This document shows, piece by piece, positions 25,066 to 33,004 of a DNA stretch of 64,000 nucleotides. How positions within the stretch are numbered: position 1 is the stretch's first letter; each line of letters opens with the position of its first letter. The notes beneath the pieces are model-generated. The model saw only the letters and a list, made by a program, of their open reading frames with translations. It was not told the DNA's origin and did not search any database. The position numbers were made by a program, and so were the translations under genes. The stretch spans positions 124,001 through 188,000 of the forward strand of contig JAFHKN010000005.1 in NCBI GenBank assembly GCA_016937575.1. Reading direction: 5' to 3'. The stretch comes from Roseomonas aeriglobus. Its GTDB lineage: Bacteria > Pseudomonadota > Alphaproteobacteria > Sphingomonadales > Sphingomonadaceae.

Positions 25066-25089
25066 GGGTCAGGACTCGTTGACCATAGC
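25066..25089. repeat. Solo IS5-type terminal repeat
   Basis: GGGTCAGGACTCGTTGACCATAGC matches the left terminus of the IS5-family element at 38485 at 21 of 24 bases and is likewise preceded by TA. No transposase is next to it. It marks an old insertion/excision or a rearrangement border at the end of the aldo/keto reductase remnant. Confidence 0.6.
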
Positions 25090-25257
25090 GAACAGCGATG
25101 GCCGACGCACCAGGAAGCGAAGCGCCACTTGGCGTGCGGTCGCGCCGTGGCTGGCCGCGATCTCCTCCAGCACGCGCCCGCCAGGGGTGCGCGGGCCGGG
25201 GAAGTCGCCCTGGCCGAACGGGCTGTCGGCGCCCGGCCGCGCGAACTTCCCATGATT
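25069..25257 (-). pseudogene. Aldo/keto reductase, C-terminal remnant
   Basis: The minus strand encodes HGKFARPGADSPFGQGDFPG, then PRTPGGRVLEEIAASHGATA and RQVALRFLVRRPSLFA, the well-conserved C-terminal part of aldo/keto reductases of the Tas/YeaE type (normally followed by IPKAS). Here FA is followed by MVNES and a stop that lies in the IS5-type repeat at 25066-25089. Both ends are therefore missing and the gene is not functional. Confidence 0.75.
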
Positions 25258-25317
25258 TAGGCCCAGGACGCCTTCCGTGGAGCTCGAGGCGCTACCATCG
25301 GAACAAGGAGAGAAAAG

Positions 25318-25992
25318 ATGCACAAGGCACTGTTCGTAGGCATTGAAGCCGGGCCGACCCACCAGGAAGATGCCGCTGAATTCCTCCGGGGTGCGCTGGA
25401 GCCGGTCGAGCATGAGCAGGACACGCGGCACTGGTACGCGCTGCGCTTTGGCCCCGCCGACTTCGCCATCTTCGATACCTTCCCCGGCAATGCCGGCCGG
25501 CTGAAGCATCTGTTCGGCACGGTCGGCCGGGCGCTGGTGGTGAAGACCTTCACCATCCTCAACGGATTGCCGGAGATCGAGCCGGCCGACATCCTCGCCC
25601 TCAAGGTGCCGGCGGCGGACGCCCTGCCGCGCTTGGCCCTGCATGTTCCGCTTGAAGCACGGGACGGTGCGGAGGAAGAGGTTGCCCGCTTCCTCCAAGG
25701 AGCCCGATCGGCCGTGGAGCGGGAGCCTGGCACCCTGTCGTGGTACGCTCTGCGTCTCGGAAAGACTCGGTTCGCCATCCTCGATACCTTCGCCGACGAG
25801 GCAGGGCGCGAGGCGCATCTGTCGGGCGAAATCGGCACGGCGCTATCCGGAAGCGCTGCTTCGCTGTTCGCCGAGTCTCCCCAGATCCATCGCGCACAAA
25901 TCTTGGCGTTCAAGATTGCATCCGCTGGTGATGAGGAGAGGACGAGCAGGAACACGTCGGTCGCGCGGCCGCTTGAGAGAGGGACAGTCTGA
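25318..25992 (+). CDS. Tandem antibiotic-biosynthesis-monooxygenase (ABM) domain protein
   Basis: A 224-residue cytosolic protein made of two dimeric alpha/beta-barrel (ABM/ferredoxin-like) repeats. The first (about residues 1-95) has DTRHWYALRFGPADFAIFDTF; the second (about 105-200) has GTLSWYALRLGKTRFAILDTF. The near-identical WYALR..K/PxFAI.DTF cores show an internal duplication, so one chain could form the usual ABM dimer. Such proteins act as cofactor-free monooxygenases or have unknown roles. A strong GGAGAG ribosome site precedes the ATG. Its stop overlaps the next ATG (TGATGG), suggesting a two-gene operon with the MRJP-like gene. Confidence 0.85.
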   Translation: MHKALFVGIEAGPTHQEDAAEFLRGALEPVEHEQDTRHWYALRFGPADFAIFDTFPGNAGRLKHLFGTVGRALVVKTFTILNGLPEIEPADILALKVPAADALPRLALHVPLEARDGAEEEVARFLQGARSAVEREPGTLSWYALRLGKTRFAILDTFADEAGREAHLSGEIGTALSGSAASLFAESPQIHRAQILAFKIASAGDEERTSRNTSVARPLERGTV

Positions 25993-27101
25993 TGGACACG
26001 AAGCAGAAGGTGCTCGTTGGAGCGGCCGTCGCCAGCACCGCGGCAGCCGGGGCCGCGTTCGCGTTCAAGTCCGCGGGCACGGATTCGAAGCTCACCAAGG
26101 TCGCGAACTTCGACCATCAGGTGACCGGCGTAAGCGTCAGCGCGGACGGCCGGATCTTCGTCTGTTTCCCGCGCTGGACCGACGACGCCCCGATCTCGGT
26201 CGCCGAGCTGCTGCCGAGCGGAAAGCTCCAGGCCTATCCGGACGAAAGATGGAATTCGTGGCGCAACGCCAAGGCGAACGAGATGCCGGTCGACGAGTTT
26301 TTCGTCTGCGTGCAATCAATCGTGGCGGATGGTCGGGGCGCCTTGTGGGTGCTCGATCCCGCGGCGCCGGGCAATGAAAAGATCCTGCCCGGCGGGCCCA
26401 AGCTGGTCCGCATCGATCTCGCCACCGATCAGGTCACCAAGACGATCCTGTTCGACGAGACGGTGGCGCTGCAGGGCACCTATCTCAATTACATCCGCTT
26501 CAGCGCTGACGGCAAGACCGGCTACATCACCGATTCCGGCACGCGCGGCGCGATCATCGTCGTCGACCTTGACACCGGTGACGCCTTCCGCGCGCTCGAC
26601 GGCCATAAATCGACGCAGGTCGAGAAGGATGTGATCGTCGAGATTGACGGCAAGCCGCTGCGCCGGCCCGATGGCCGTCAGCCGACCTTCTCGTCGGACA
26701 GCCTCGCGATCTCCAACGATGGCCGCACGCTTTACTGGCAGGCGCTTACCGGCCGGACGCTCTATTCGATCGAAAGATCGAAACTCAGCAAGGGCACGCC
26801 GACCTCCGAGGTCGAAGGGGCGGTGAAGACCGTCGGCACGACCAACGTCGCGGACGGGCTCTGGATGGGCAGTGACGGCACGCTTTACATCACCTCGCCA
26901 ACCGACAATTCCGTGAAGTATTGGGCGGGCGATGCGCCGGAGCCGGTGGTGACCGACAAGAGATTGCGCTGGCCCGATACCCTGTCGGAAGGGCCGGACG
27001 GGACGATCTACGTCACTGCCTCGCATATCCAGGATACGACTTGGTATAAGCCGGGCGCCCCCGCTTCGCTGCCAACCGCGCTTTTTTCATTTCGTCGGTG
27101 A
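25992..27101 (+). CDS. Major royal jelly / yellow-family beta-propeller protein
   Basis: A 369-residue exported or membrane-anchored protein. An N-terminal hydrophobic segment (LVGAAVASTAAAGAAFAF, residues 8-25) is followed by a six-bladed propeller: GVSVSADGRIFVCFPRW, SVAELLPSGKLQAYPDERWN, LWVLDP, YLNYIRFSADGKTGYITDSG, SSDSLAISNDGRTLYWQAL, ADGLWMGSDGTLYIT and RWPDTLSEGPDGTIYVT. The W-P-D and Y-I-T-D-S repeats are typical of the MRJP/yellow family, found widely in alphaproteobacteria with unknown function (possibly lactonase-like). The stop-start overlap with the upstream ABM gene suggests co-expression. Confidence 0.88.
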   Translation: MDTKQKVLVGAAVASTAAAGAAFAFKSAGTDSKLTKVANFDHQVTGVSVSADGRIFVCFPRWTDDAPISVAELLPSGKLQAYPDERWNSWRNAKANEMPVDEFFVCVQSIVADGRGALWVLDPAAPGNEKILPGGPKLVRIDLATDQVTKTILFDETVALQGTYLNYIRFSADGKTGYITDSGTRGAIIVVDLDTGDAFRALDGHKSTQVEKDVIVEIDGKPLRRPDGRQPTFSSDSLAISNDGRTLYWQALTGRTLYSIERSKLSKGTPTSEVEGAVKTVGTTNVADGLWMGSDGTLYITSPTDNSVKYWAGDAPEPVVTDKRLRWPDTLSEGPDGTIYVTASHIQDTTWYKPGAPASLPTALFSFRR

Positions 27102-27241
27102 GGCGACGCGGTCGGTTTTAACGACCAGTGTCTTGATGTAGTTAGTCAAGCCGAAGCACGACCGAAAAGCTAACCTAGGTCATCTGTTGCGTGATTGACG
27201 CCCGCCGTGTGGGTTCGTCGCTGAACGTGCCGGACGCGGCA
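27102..27241. other. Short intergenic stretch
   Basis: No gene or clear regulatory motif is seen between the MRJP-like gene and the small minus-strand gene that follows. Confidence 0.35.
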
Positions 27242-27409
27242 TCATGGAGTCCCGCCCGCTAGCGACTGCATCTCCCAGGCGAAGACCTCGCGTTCGTCGT
27301 GGAAGCCGACAATACCGAGCTGACAAATATTGATGACCTGCGCGTACGCCGCCTTGACGATGATCACGACGAAGCTGGGTGCGGCACCGTCAATGACTGG
27401 CGCGATCAC
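27242..27409 (-). CDS. Small hypothetical protein coupled to the DksA-like gene
   Basis: A 55-residue open frame starting with GTG 27409, overlapping the DksA-like stop codon (GTGA). It reads VIAPVIDGAAPSFVVIIVKA, then AYAQVINICQLGIVGFHDER, then EVFAWEMQSLAGGTP. It alternates hydrophobic and charged residues plausibly, is not just GC-skewed noise, and uses the same coupling type as other operons here. I do not recognise a family. It could be a small regulatory or structural protein, or a chance frame; evidence is the overlap, composition and lack of a better explanation. Confidence 0.4.
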   Translation of the reverse strand: MIAPVIDGAAPSFVVIIVKAAYAQVINICQLGIVGFHDEREVFAWEMQSLAGGTP

Positions 27410-27666
27410 CGCAGCTGGCTGTCCTTGCTGCCCCGCCGGTTGAACGCTGAGGTCAGCGGCCGGTCACGCCCGCTCTGGCACGTCACACAGGTGCGTACGC
27501 CAGGAATGGCCCGGCGGCGACCCTCAGGGATGTCGTCCCCGCAGATCGCGCAAAAGGGCTCGCTCTCACCGCTGGGCATGCTGGCCCGAGCGGCGAGAAC
27601 CGCGTCCGCTACCGTATCCTCGATCTGATCCTGCACTGCGCCGTCGCGCGTCCAACCGCCAGCCAT
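27406..27666 (-). CDS. DksA/TraR-family C4-type zinc-finger protein
   Basis: An 86-residue protein. The frame opens at 27840, but the family fold starts at MAGGWTRDGAVQDQIEDTVA (ATG 27666). After a coiled-coil-like helix with acidic residues comes FCAICGDDIPEGRRRAIPGV followed by RTCVTCQ, the four-Cys zinc finger typical of short TraR/DksA-like proteins (the YbiI/TraR class). These bind the RNA polymerase secondary channel and alter initiation, with or without ppGpp. Short versions are common on plasmids and phages. It is followed by an overlapping small gene. Confidence 0.82.
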   Translation of the reverse strand: MAGGWTRDGAVQDQIEDTVADAVLAARASMPSGESEPFCAICGDDIPEGRRRAIPGVRTCVTCQSGRDRPLTSAFNRRGSKDSQLR

Positions 27667-27940
27667 CCGCCTCTCCTCATCGCCAACGATATGGGAAGTG
27701 GCACGCGTCGACGCCATCGTGAACGCATCGAGAGTCGATGGCGGACTGGATCGAGGCGGCCTGACTGCTGACCGAAAGCACCAACATTTTACATAATCAT
27801 TCTTATCGGACTGGCAGATTTGCTCTGTCTGTAGACGCAACGTACAAATGGCACACTCCCGCTATTTAGAGAAGGCACAGCCGTTCTGCAGCGGGCCTCC
27901 GGTGCCATAACCATCCTTGGACATCGAGGATGTGTGAGCG
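27667..27940. other. Intergenic region containing the left end of the ISNCY element
   Basis: The stretch has no gene. It contains the promoter for the DksA-like gene and, somewhere in the AT-richer part near 27780-27900, the left end of the ISNCY element. The 15-mer CAGATTTGCTCTGTC (about 27821) recurs near 31812 inside the first tni transposon. I could not fix the exact terminal repeats. Confidence 0.35.
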
Positions 27941-29350
27941 ATGACGATGCTGATGATGAGTGCTGCCGAAGTGAGCCGGTTCGATACGCTGAAGCGGCTC
28001 GACCGCAGTGAGATCCGGCCGATCGATGCCATGGCGCTGCTGGGCCTGCAGCGCAGCCAACTGTACCGCCTGCTCAAGCGCCTCCGACGAGATGGTGCCG
28101 CCGGCCTCGTGTCCCGCAAGCGCGGGCGGCCGAGCAACAGGCGGTTCAGCGATGCCTTTCGCGACCAGGTCGTCGGGATCGTGCGCGAGCGCTACGCCGA
28201 CTTCGGTCCGACGCTGGCGTGCGAGTACTTGGCTGAGCACCACGGGATCACGTTGTCGCGCGAGACGCTGCGGCAGATGCTGATGGCAGCCGGCGTGTGG
28301 AAGGCCAAGGTCGCGAAGCGCGCCCGCCTCCACCAGTCACGCTACCGGCGCGAGTGCCGCGGCCAGCTGGTGCAGGTCGACGGGTCGGACCACGACTGGT
28401 TCGAGGGTCGCGGGCCGCGTTGCACGTTGCTGGTCTATATCGACGATGCCACCAGCGAGCTCATGCACCTGGAGATGGCCGAGAGCGAGAGCGCCTTCTC
28501 CTACATGCGCGCGACCCGCAGCTACCTCGAGCGGCACGGCAAGCCGGTGGCCTTCTATTCGGACAAGCACAGCGTCTTCAGGAACAACAACGCGACCGCC
28601 GACAGCGACGGCATGACGCATCTCGGCCGAGCGCTCGACAGGCTCGATGTCGAGATCATCTGCGCCAACTCGCCGCAGGCCAAGGGTCGGGTGGAGCGTG
28701 CCAACGGCACGCTGCAGGACCGGCTGGTCAAGGCGATGAGGCTGGCGGGTATCTCGTCCATCGACGAAGCCAACGCCTTCCTCCCCTCCTATATCGCCCG
28801 GCACAATGCCCGCTTCGCCTGTGCGCCAGCGGACCCGCGCGATGTCCACCGCCCGCTGGCCGCGCATGAGAACGTCGAGGCGGAGATGGTGTGGCGCGAG
28901 GAACGGACCGTCACCGCTTCCTTGGCGCTGCACTTTAATAAGGCGATGTTCATTCTTGAGCCGACGCCCCTCGCCCGCTCGCTGGCACGCAAGCGCGTGC
29001 ATGTGTGCGAGTACCCGGACGGCCGCATCGAGATCCGCCACAGCGAGCGCGTGCTGCCCTACCGAGTGTTCGACAAGATGCGGCGCGTGAACCAAGCCGC
29101 CATTGTCGATAACAAGCACTTGGGTGCCGCCCTCGCTATGGCTCAGGCCATCCAGGCAGCCACACCGCATCATGCCAAGCGCAACAACAGCGAGCCGGCG
29201 CGGAGCTCGGGTTCAGTCGGTGTATTCACCCGCCCCGCCCCTGTAGGCGAAGTCGACCGGCGTCGGCTGTGTACGCCGAAGCTGAAGCGGGGCTCTCGCC
29301 TCTCCAACGAGGAACTCGTGGCACGCGGCCTTGGCGAGTACGTCCGTTAG
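27941..29350 (+). CDS. ISNCY (IS1202-like) family transposase
   Basis: A 469-residue DDE transposase. It has an N-terminal helix-turn-helix (IDAMALLGLQRSQLYRLLKRLR) with RKRGRPSNRRF. The rve-like core has VQVDGSDHDWFEG (first Asp), FYSDKHSVF (second Asp) and NSPQAKGRVERANGTLQDRL (Glu). The C-terminal ISNCY tail has a nucleic-acid-binding RRVNQAAIVDNKHLG. This matches IS1202-type ISNCY elements widespread in alphaproteobacteria. The reading frame is intact, so the copy may be active. A second ATG (MLMM) is a few codons in. Confidence 0.88.
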   Translation: MTMLMMSAAEVSRFDTLKRLDRSEIRPIDAMALLGLQRSQLYRLLKRLRRDGAAGLVSRKRGRPSNRRFSDAFRDQVVGIVRERYADFGPTLACEYLAEHHGITLSRETLRQMLMAAGVWKAKVAKRARLHQSRYRRECRGQLVQVDGSDHDWFEGRGPRCTLLVYIDDATSELMHLEMAESESAFSYMRATRSYLERHGKPVAFYSDKHSVFRNNNATADSDGMTHLGRALDRLDVEIICANSPQAKGRVERANGTLQDRLVKAMRLAGISSIDEANAFLPSYIARHNARFACAPADPRDVHRPLAAHENVEAEMVWREERTVTASLALHFNKAMFILEPTPLARSLARKRVHVCEYPDGRIEIRHSERVLPYRVFDKMRRVNQAAIVDNKHLGAALAMAQAIQAATPHHAKRNNSEPARSSGSVGVFTRPAPVGEVDRRRLCTPKLKRGSRLSNEELVARGLGEYVR

Positions 29351-29457
29351 CGCTCACCTAATGCACTATTAGCACTATGGTGTTGCCACGCTGTTCCTCG
29401 CTCCTGATTTGCGCTAGATATTCGATTGCAGGGGCCTTCCCCCACGCCGGGGAAACC

Positions 29458-31224
29458 ATGACCGCTTCAACCGCCTTGTTGAATCGCTTGCGCGACATAA
29501 CCGTCGCCAGACCGCGCCCGAAGCCGATCCGCTACGGGGCGGCTGTTCTTGCCGTGTCGGTGGTGGCCCTTGTGCAAGCGGCGATGCTCGGATCGTCCGC
29601 GCCCTGGTTCCTCTACACGCCGGCAGTCGTCCTGCTGACGCTGTTCCTTGGCCGCGGTCCCGGCATCCTGGCGACGATCCTGTCGGCGATCGGCGCGGGC
29701 CTGGTGGTGATGAGGGCTGACGAACCGCTGCTGCTCACCCCCGTTCATTGGGGCGCATCGGTCATCTTCGTTCTGACGACGCTGGGACTGGTGACGCTGG
29801 TGGAGGCGTTGCGCACCGCTTTGCTCGATGCCGATCGGCTCCGTGAGGAACGCGAACGAGCGCTGGTCGTCACGGCCGAACGTGAGGCATTCCTGTCCGG
29901 CGTGCTGGGCAGCTCAACCGACTGCATCAAGGTGCTCGATCTCGACGGCAAGCTGACCTTCATGAGCGAGGGCGGAAAGCGCGTCATGGAAATCAGCGAC
30001 TTCAACGCCGTGGCCGGTTGTCCGTGGCCCGACTTCTGGCAGGATGCCGGCAACGCAGAGGCAAAGGCGGCGGTCGAAGCAGCGCGGAAGGGCGAGGCCC
30101 GCAGCTTTATCGGCAAGGCCGACACTTACCGGGGCACGCCCAAATGGTGGCATGTCGCGGTCAGCCCGATCGCCGGGCCGGAAGGGCGTCCTGACCGCAT
30201 CCTGTCCGTGTCGCGCGACATCACCGAGCTGCGCGCCAGCGAGGAGGAGCGCGAGAGTTTCGTGCGTCTGGCCGAGAACAGCGCCGATTTTGTCGGCATG
30301 GCCCGCACCGATGGCAGCGTGTTCTACATGAACGATGCCGCCAAGCGGCTCGTCGGCTTGGAGGGTGCCGACATTACCAGGCTTACCATCGCCGACTTCT
30401 TCCCACCCGAGCAGGTCGAGACGGTCGCGCGTGAGGTGCTGCCGGCCGTGGACCGCGACGGGCAATGGGTCGGCGAACTCGACTTCCGGCATTTCCGCAC
30501 CGGCGAGCTGATCCCGGTCCTCTACTCCGTCTTTCCGGTCACCGACGCGACCGGCGCGCTGATCGGGTACGGCACCGTCACCCGCGACTTCCGCGAACGC
30601 CGGCGCGCCGAGGACGACATGCGGCTGATGAACGGCGAGCTGGCGCACCGCCTCAAGAACGTGCTGGCTGTCGTCCAGTCGGTCGCGGCGCAGACGCTGC
30701 GCGGCGTACCCGAGGCGGAAGCGGCGAGCCGTAACCTGTCCGCCCGTCTGGTGGCGCTGGGCGCGGCGACCGACGTGCTGACCGGCACCTCGTGGCGCTC
30801 GGCCGATCTGCGCGAACTGGCGACACGCGCGCTGTCTCCGCATGGTCGCATCGGCGAACGCATTCTGCTGTCCGGCCCGGCCGTGACGTTGAGACCTGAG
30901 CTGACGGTTGCCTTCGCGCTCGCCCTCCATGAACTCGCGACCAACGCCGCCAAGTATGGCGCGCTATCGAACGACATTGGCACGGTGACGCTGGCATGGT
31001 CGGTGGACGGGGATGGCGACGATGGGGTGCTGGCAGTGTCTTGGCGCGAGCAGGGCGGTCCGCCCGTCACACCGCCGGAGCGCAAGGGCTTCGGTTCGGT
31101 GCTGATCGAGCGCTCGCTGCGCTCCTATTTCAGCGGTAAAGCTGCAACCGACTACCGGCCGGATGGGTTGGTGTTTGAACTCGAAGCGCGGTTGAAGGAC
31201 GCCGCGATCACGACCGGGAACTGA
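29458..31224 (+). CDS. HWE/HisKA_2-family sensor histidine kinase with DUF4118 and PAS domains
   Basis: A 588-residue inner-membrane kinase. Residues 20-110 are hydrophobic helices of DUF4118 type (AVLAVSVVALVQAAMLG, SAPWFLYTPAVVLLTLFLGR). Two PAS modules follow, with SGVLGSSTDCIKVLDLDGKL and LAENSADFVGMARTDGSVFY. The phospho-acceptor box is GELAHRLKNVLAVVQSVAAQ, the HWE/HisKA_2 variant, and the ATPase has HELATNAAKYGALSN and GFGSVLIERSL. ATG 29458 was preferred to a frame opening at 29377 because DUF4118 follows it. The kinase is probably paired with the single-domain regulator directly downstream; the stimulus is unknown. Confidence 0.9.
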   Translation: MTASTALLNRLRDITVARPRPKPIRYGAAVLAVSVVALVQAAMLGSSAPWFLYTPAVVLLTLFLGRGPGILATILSAIGAGLVVMRADEPLLLTPVHWGASVIFVLTTLGLVTLVEALRTALLDADRLREERERALVVTAEREAFLSGVLGSSTDCIKVLDLDGKLTFMSEGGKRVMEISDFNAVAGCPWPDFWQDAGNAEAKAAVEAARKGEARSFIGKADTYRGTPKWWHVAVSPIAGPEGRPDRILSVSRDITELRASEEERESFVRLAENSADFVGMARTDGSVFYMNDAAKRLVGLEGADITRLTIADFFPPEQVETVAREVLPAVDRDGQWVGELDFRHFRTGELIPVLYSVFPVTDATGALIGYGTVTRDFRERRRAEDDMRLMNGELAHRLKNVLAVVQSVAAQTLRGVPEAEAASRNLSARLVALGAATDVLTGTSWRSADLRELATRALSPHGRIGERILLSGPAVTLRPELTVAFALALHELATNAAKYGALSNDIGTVTLAWSVDGDGDDGVLAVSWREQGGPPVTPPERKGFGSVLIERSLRSYFSGKAATDYRPDGLVFELEARLKDAAITTGN

Positions 31225-31227
31225 AAC

Positions 31228-31608
31228 GTGGGCCAAAGTACGCCGATCGGCAGCAAGACGATCCTGATCGTCGAAGATGAAGCCTTGGTACGATTCGACC
31301 TCGTAGACTTCTTCTCAGATGCAGGCTGGCGGGTTTTCGACGCGGAGAACGCCGACGCGGCCATCGCCATTCTCGACCTCCACAAGGAAGTTCGGGTTGT
31401 CCTGACCGACGTGCAGATGCCAGGATCCATGGATGGGGTGAAGCTAGCGCACTACGTACGGGAGCGCTTCCCCCCCACCGTGTTGTTCGTCGTCTCCGGC
31501 AATGTGCCGATCCGAGATGACGAACTGCCAGAACGCACGACATTCTTGCCAAAGCCATTCGATCCGCATCGGCTGTTGCGTCAGATCGAAGCGGCACAAG
31601 TGGGGTAA
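31228..31608 (+). CDS. Single-domain response regulator
   Basis: A 126-residue CheY-like receiver starting with GTG 31228, three bases after the kinase stop. The acid pocket is IVEDEALVRF, the phosphorylated Asp is in VVLTDVQMPG (residue 61), the Thr/Ser in VVSGN and the Lys in FLPKPFDPHRLL. It has no output domain, so it acts as a relay, in line with HWE kinases that feed general stress (PhyR/NepR type) or chemotaxis relays. A GC-rich hairpin (31649-31668) follows and may terminate the pair. Confidence 0.9.
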   Translation: MGQSTPIGSKTILIVEDEALVRFDLVDFFSDAGWRVFDAENADAAIAILDLHKEVRVVLTDVQMPGSMDGVKLAHYVRERFPPTVLFVVSGNVPIRDDELPERTTFLPKPFDPHRLLRQIEAAQVG

Positions 31609-31648
31609 AGCTTACCCGGCACGTTAGTGGCCAGATAGGCTGACCGAG

Positions 31649-31668
31649 CCCGCTGCTGGCGCAGCGGG
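31649..31668 (+). terminator. Hairpin after the kinase / response-regulator pair
   Basis: CCCGCTGC (31649-31656) and GCAGCGGG (31661-31668) form an eight-pair stem with a four-base loop, 40 bases after the response-regulator stop. No T-run follows. A second, larger inverted repeat lies directly downstream. Confidence 0.5.
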
Positions 31669-31702
31669 TCCGAGGGCGCAAGAGCCGCGATGACGGCGCC
31701 CC

Positions 31703-31750
31703 AGCGGGGGCAGCGCTGCGCTGCTTGGGGGGCTACACGCTGCCCCCGCT
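31703..31750. repeat. Perfect 13-bp inverted repeat next to the tni element
   Basis: AGCGGGGGCAGCG (31703-31715) pairs exactly with CGCTGCCCCCGCT (31738-31750) around a 22-base loop that is itself rich in GCTGC. It lies 12 bases outside the tni element end. It might be a resolution or target site, a terminator, or a recombination hot spot; no protein is known to bind it. Confidence 0.4.
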
Positions 31751-31855
31751 GCCACGAGGCGGTGTCATTTCTATTTGGCGGGGAATGTGTCTTTTCTAAC
31801 TGGCGGCAACACAGATTTGCTCTGTCGATCAGCTGTTTAGGGGCTTGTTGCGCCC

Positions 31856-33001
31856 TTACCCGATCAGCGACGTTCGTTCGCGCAAGCGCTGCTCCCGCTC
31901 GTCAAGCCACGCGCCAAACTGCTCCAGAATGTCGTCGACGTCCAGACCCGTCCGCCGATGATGCGCCACGACGCGCCCGCGGAGCGGTGCCGGCCAGCGG
32001 GTGCTTTCGCGGACCAGCGTCGCCTGGACCCATCTGGGCGTGCTGGCGAGCAGCCATTCGAGCGAATGCCGTTCGTAAGCGAGCCTCACGCCCGACATCA
32101 GGCGGCTGACCGGCTCATCCGACAGCAGTGCGATGACAGCGCATGAGACGTGAGCACGATATGCAGGCGACAGCTCGTGAAAGGGCTGCTCTTCCCAGGT
32201 TTGTGGCTCGTGATTGGGCAGGTTTGGTACCAGCGGGCTGTTGAACAGGTTTATGCGGCTGGTGCGGTTGATGTCGGGTGCGAGAAAAGCTCGCGTGAGC
32301 CCGTCCAACACGGCGAGGAACTGCCGAGCCGAGACCTGCCCTACCCCGGTCAGCGACGCAGACCTGCCGAGCAGCGCCTTCCGCAACTCGCCATCGAAGG
32401 CGAACAGCAGGCTTAAGGCGGCGGACACCTCCTCCGACCGACAGTCGGACGCGGGTCTCGGGCCGCTCCAATGGTTCGTTCTGAGAGGTACGCCGCAGTC
32501 GGTGCAGGTGAACTCGATCCGGCTCCGCCAGCTGAAGCGGGGCTCCTGGTGGGGCTGACAGCGGCGGCAGAAGTCCTGCCGCCAGGTGCCGTGCCGGTGA
32601 CAGAAGATGAGCGGGAGCGCCGCTTCGGCATCGAGGTAGGTGCCACCTGTGGCGTGGCCCTCAGCAAGGCAGACATGGCACCAGGCGAGATCGAGCTCGC
32701 CTCGCGCTCGCCCTTTTCCGTCGGTTCGTGGCAACCAGGCGGTCACCAGCCACGGCCAGCGGCGCTTCAGGTTGAGGCGCATGATCGCATTCTGATCAAC
32801 ACGGAGCCGTTGCGCCGCGGATTTCGCCTCCGACCCCTTCCATCCTACGTCCGCTCTGACCTTGGTGCCTGCACTGCCCGGGGATAGCTCCTGCCGCAAC
32901 TCAGTGATGGACATCTCGTAACAAGCGGCGATGCGCGCCAGCCAGGAGGAGATAAGCTCGTCAGAATGAGGCCGTGGCGCGATCGGCAGCGCGCCCGGCA
33001 C
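31856..33001 (-). CDS. tniQ: TniQ-family transposition protein
   Basis: A 381-residue protein. The N-terminus PIAPRPHSDELISSWLARIA is the TniQ signature. Two zinc-binding CxxC or CxxH pairs follow: WCHVCLAEGHATGG with FCHRHGTWRQDFCRRC, and FTCTDCGVPL. TniQ proteins link the transposition machinery to target selection and resolution in Tn402/Tn5053 elements, and a relative (TnsD/TniQ) serves Tn7. The gene starts three bases after the tniB stop. It is full length for the family. Confidence 0.85.
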   Translation of the reverse strand: MPGALPIAPRPHSDELISSWLARIAACYEMSITELRQELSPGSAGTKVRADVGWKGSEAKSAAQRLRVDQNAIMRLNLKRRWPWLVTAWLPRTDGKGRARGELDLAWCHVCLAEGHATGGTYLDAEAALPLIFCHRHGTWRQDFCRRCQPHQEPRFSWRSRIEFTCTDCGVPLRTNHWSGPRPASDCRSEEVSAALSLLFAFDGELRKALLGRSASLTGVGQVSARQFLAVLDGLTRAFLAPDINRTSRINLFNSPLVPNLPNHEPQTWEEQPFHELSPAYRAHVSCAVIALLSDEPVSRLMSGVRLAYERHSLEWLLASTPRWVQATLVRESTRWPAPLRGRVVAHHRRTGLDVDDILEQFGAWLDEREQRLRERTSLIG

Positions 33002-33004
33002 GGC

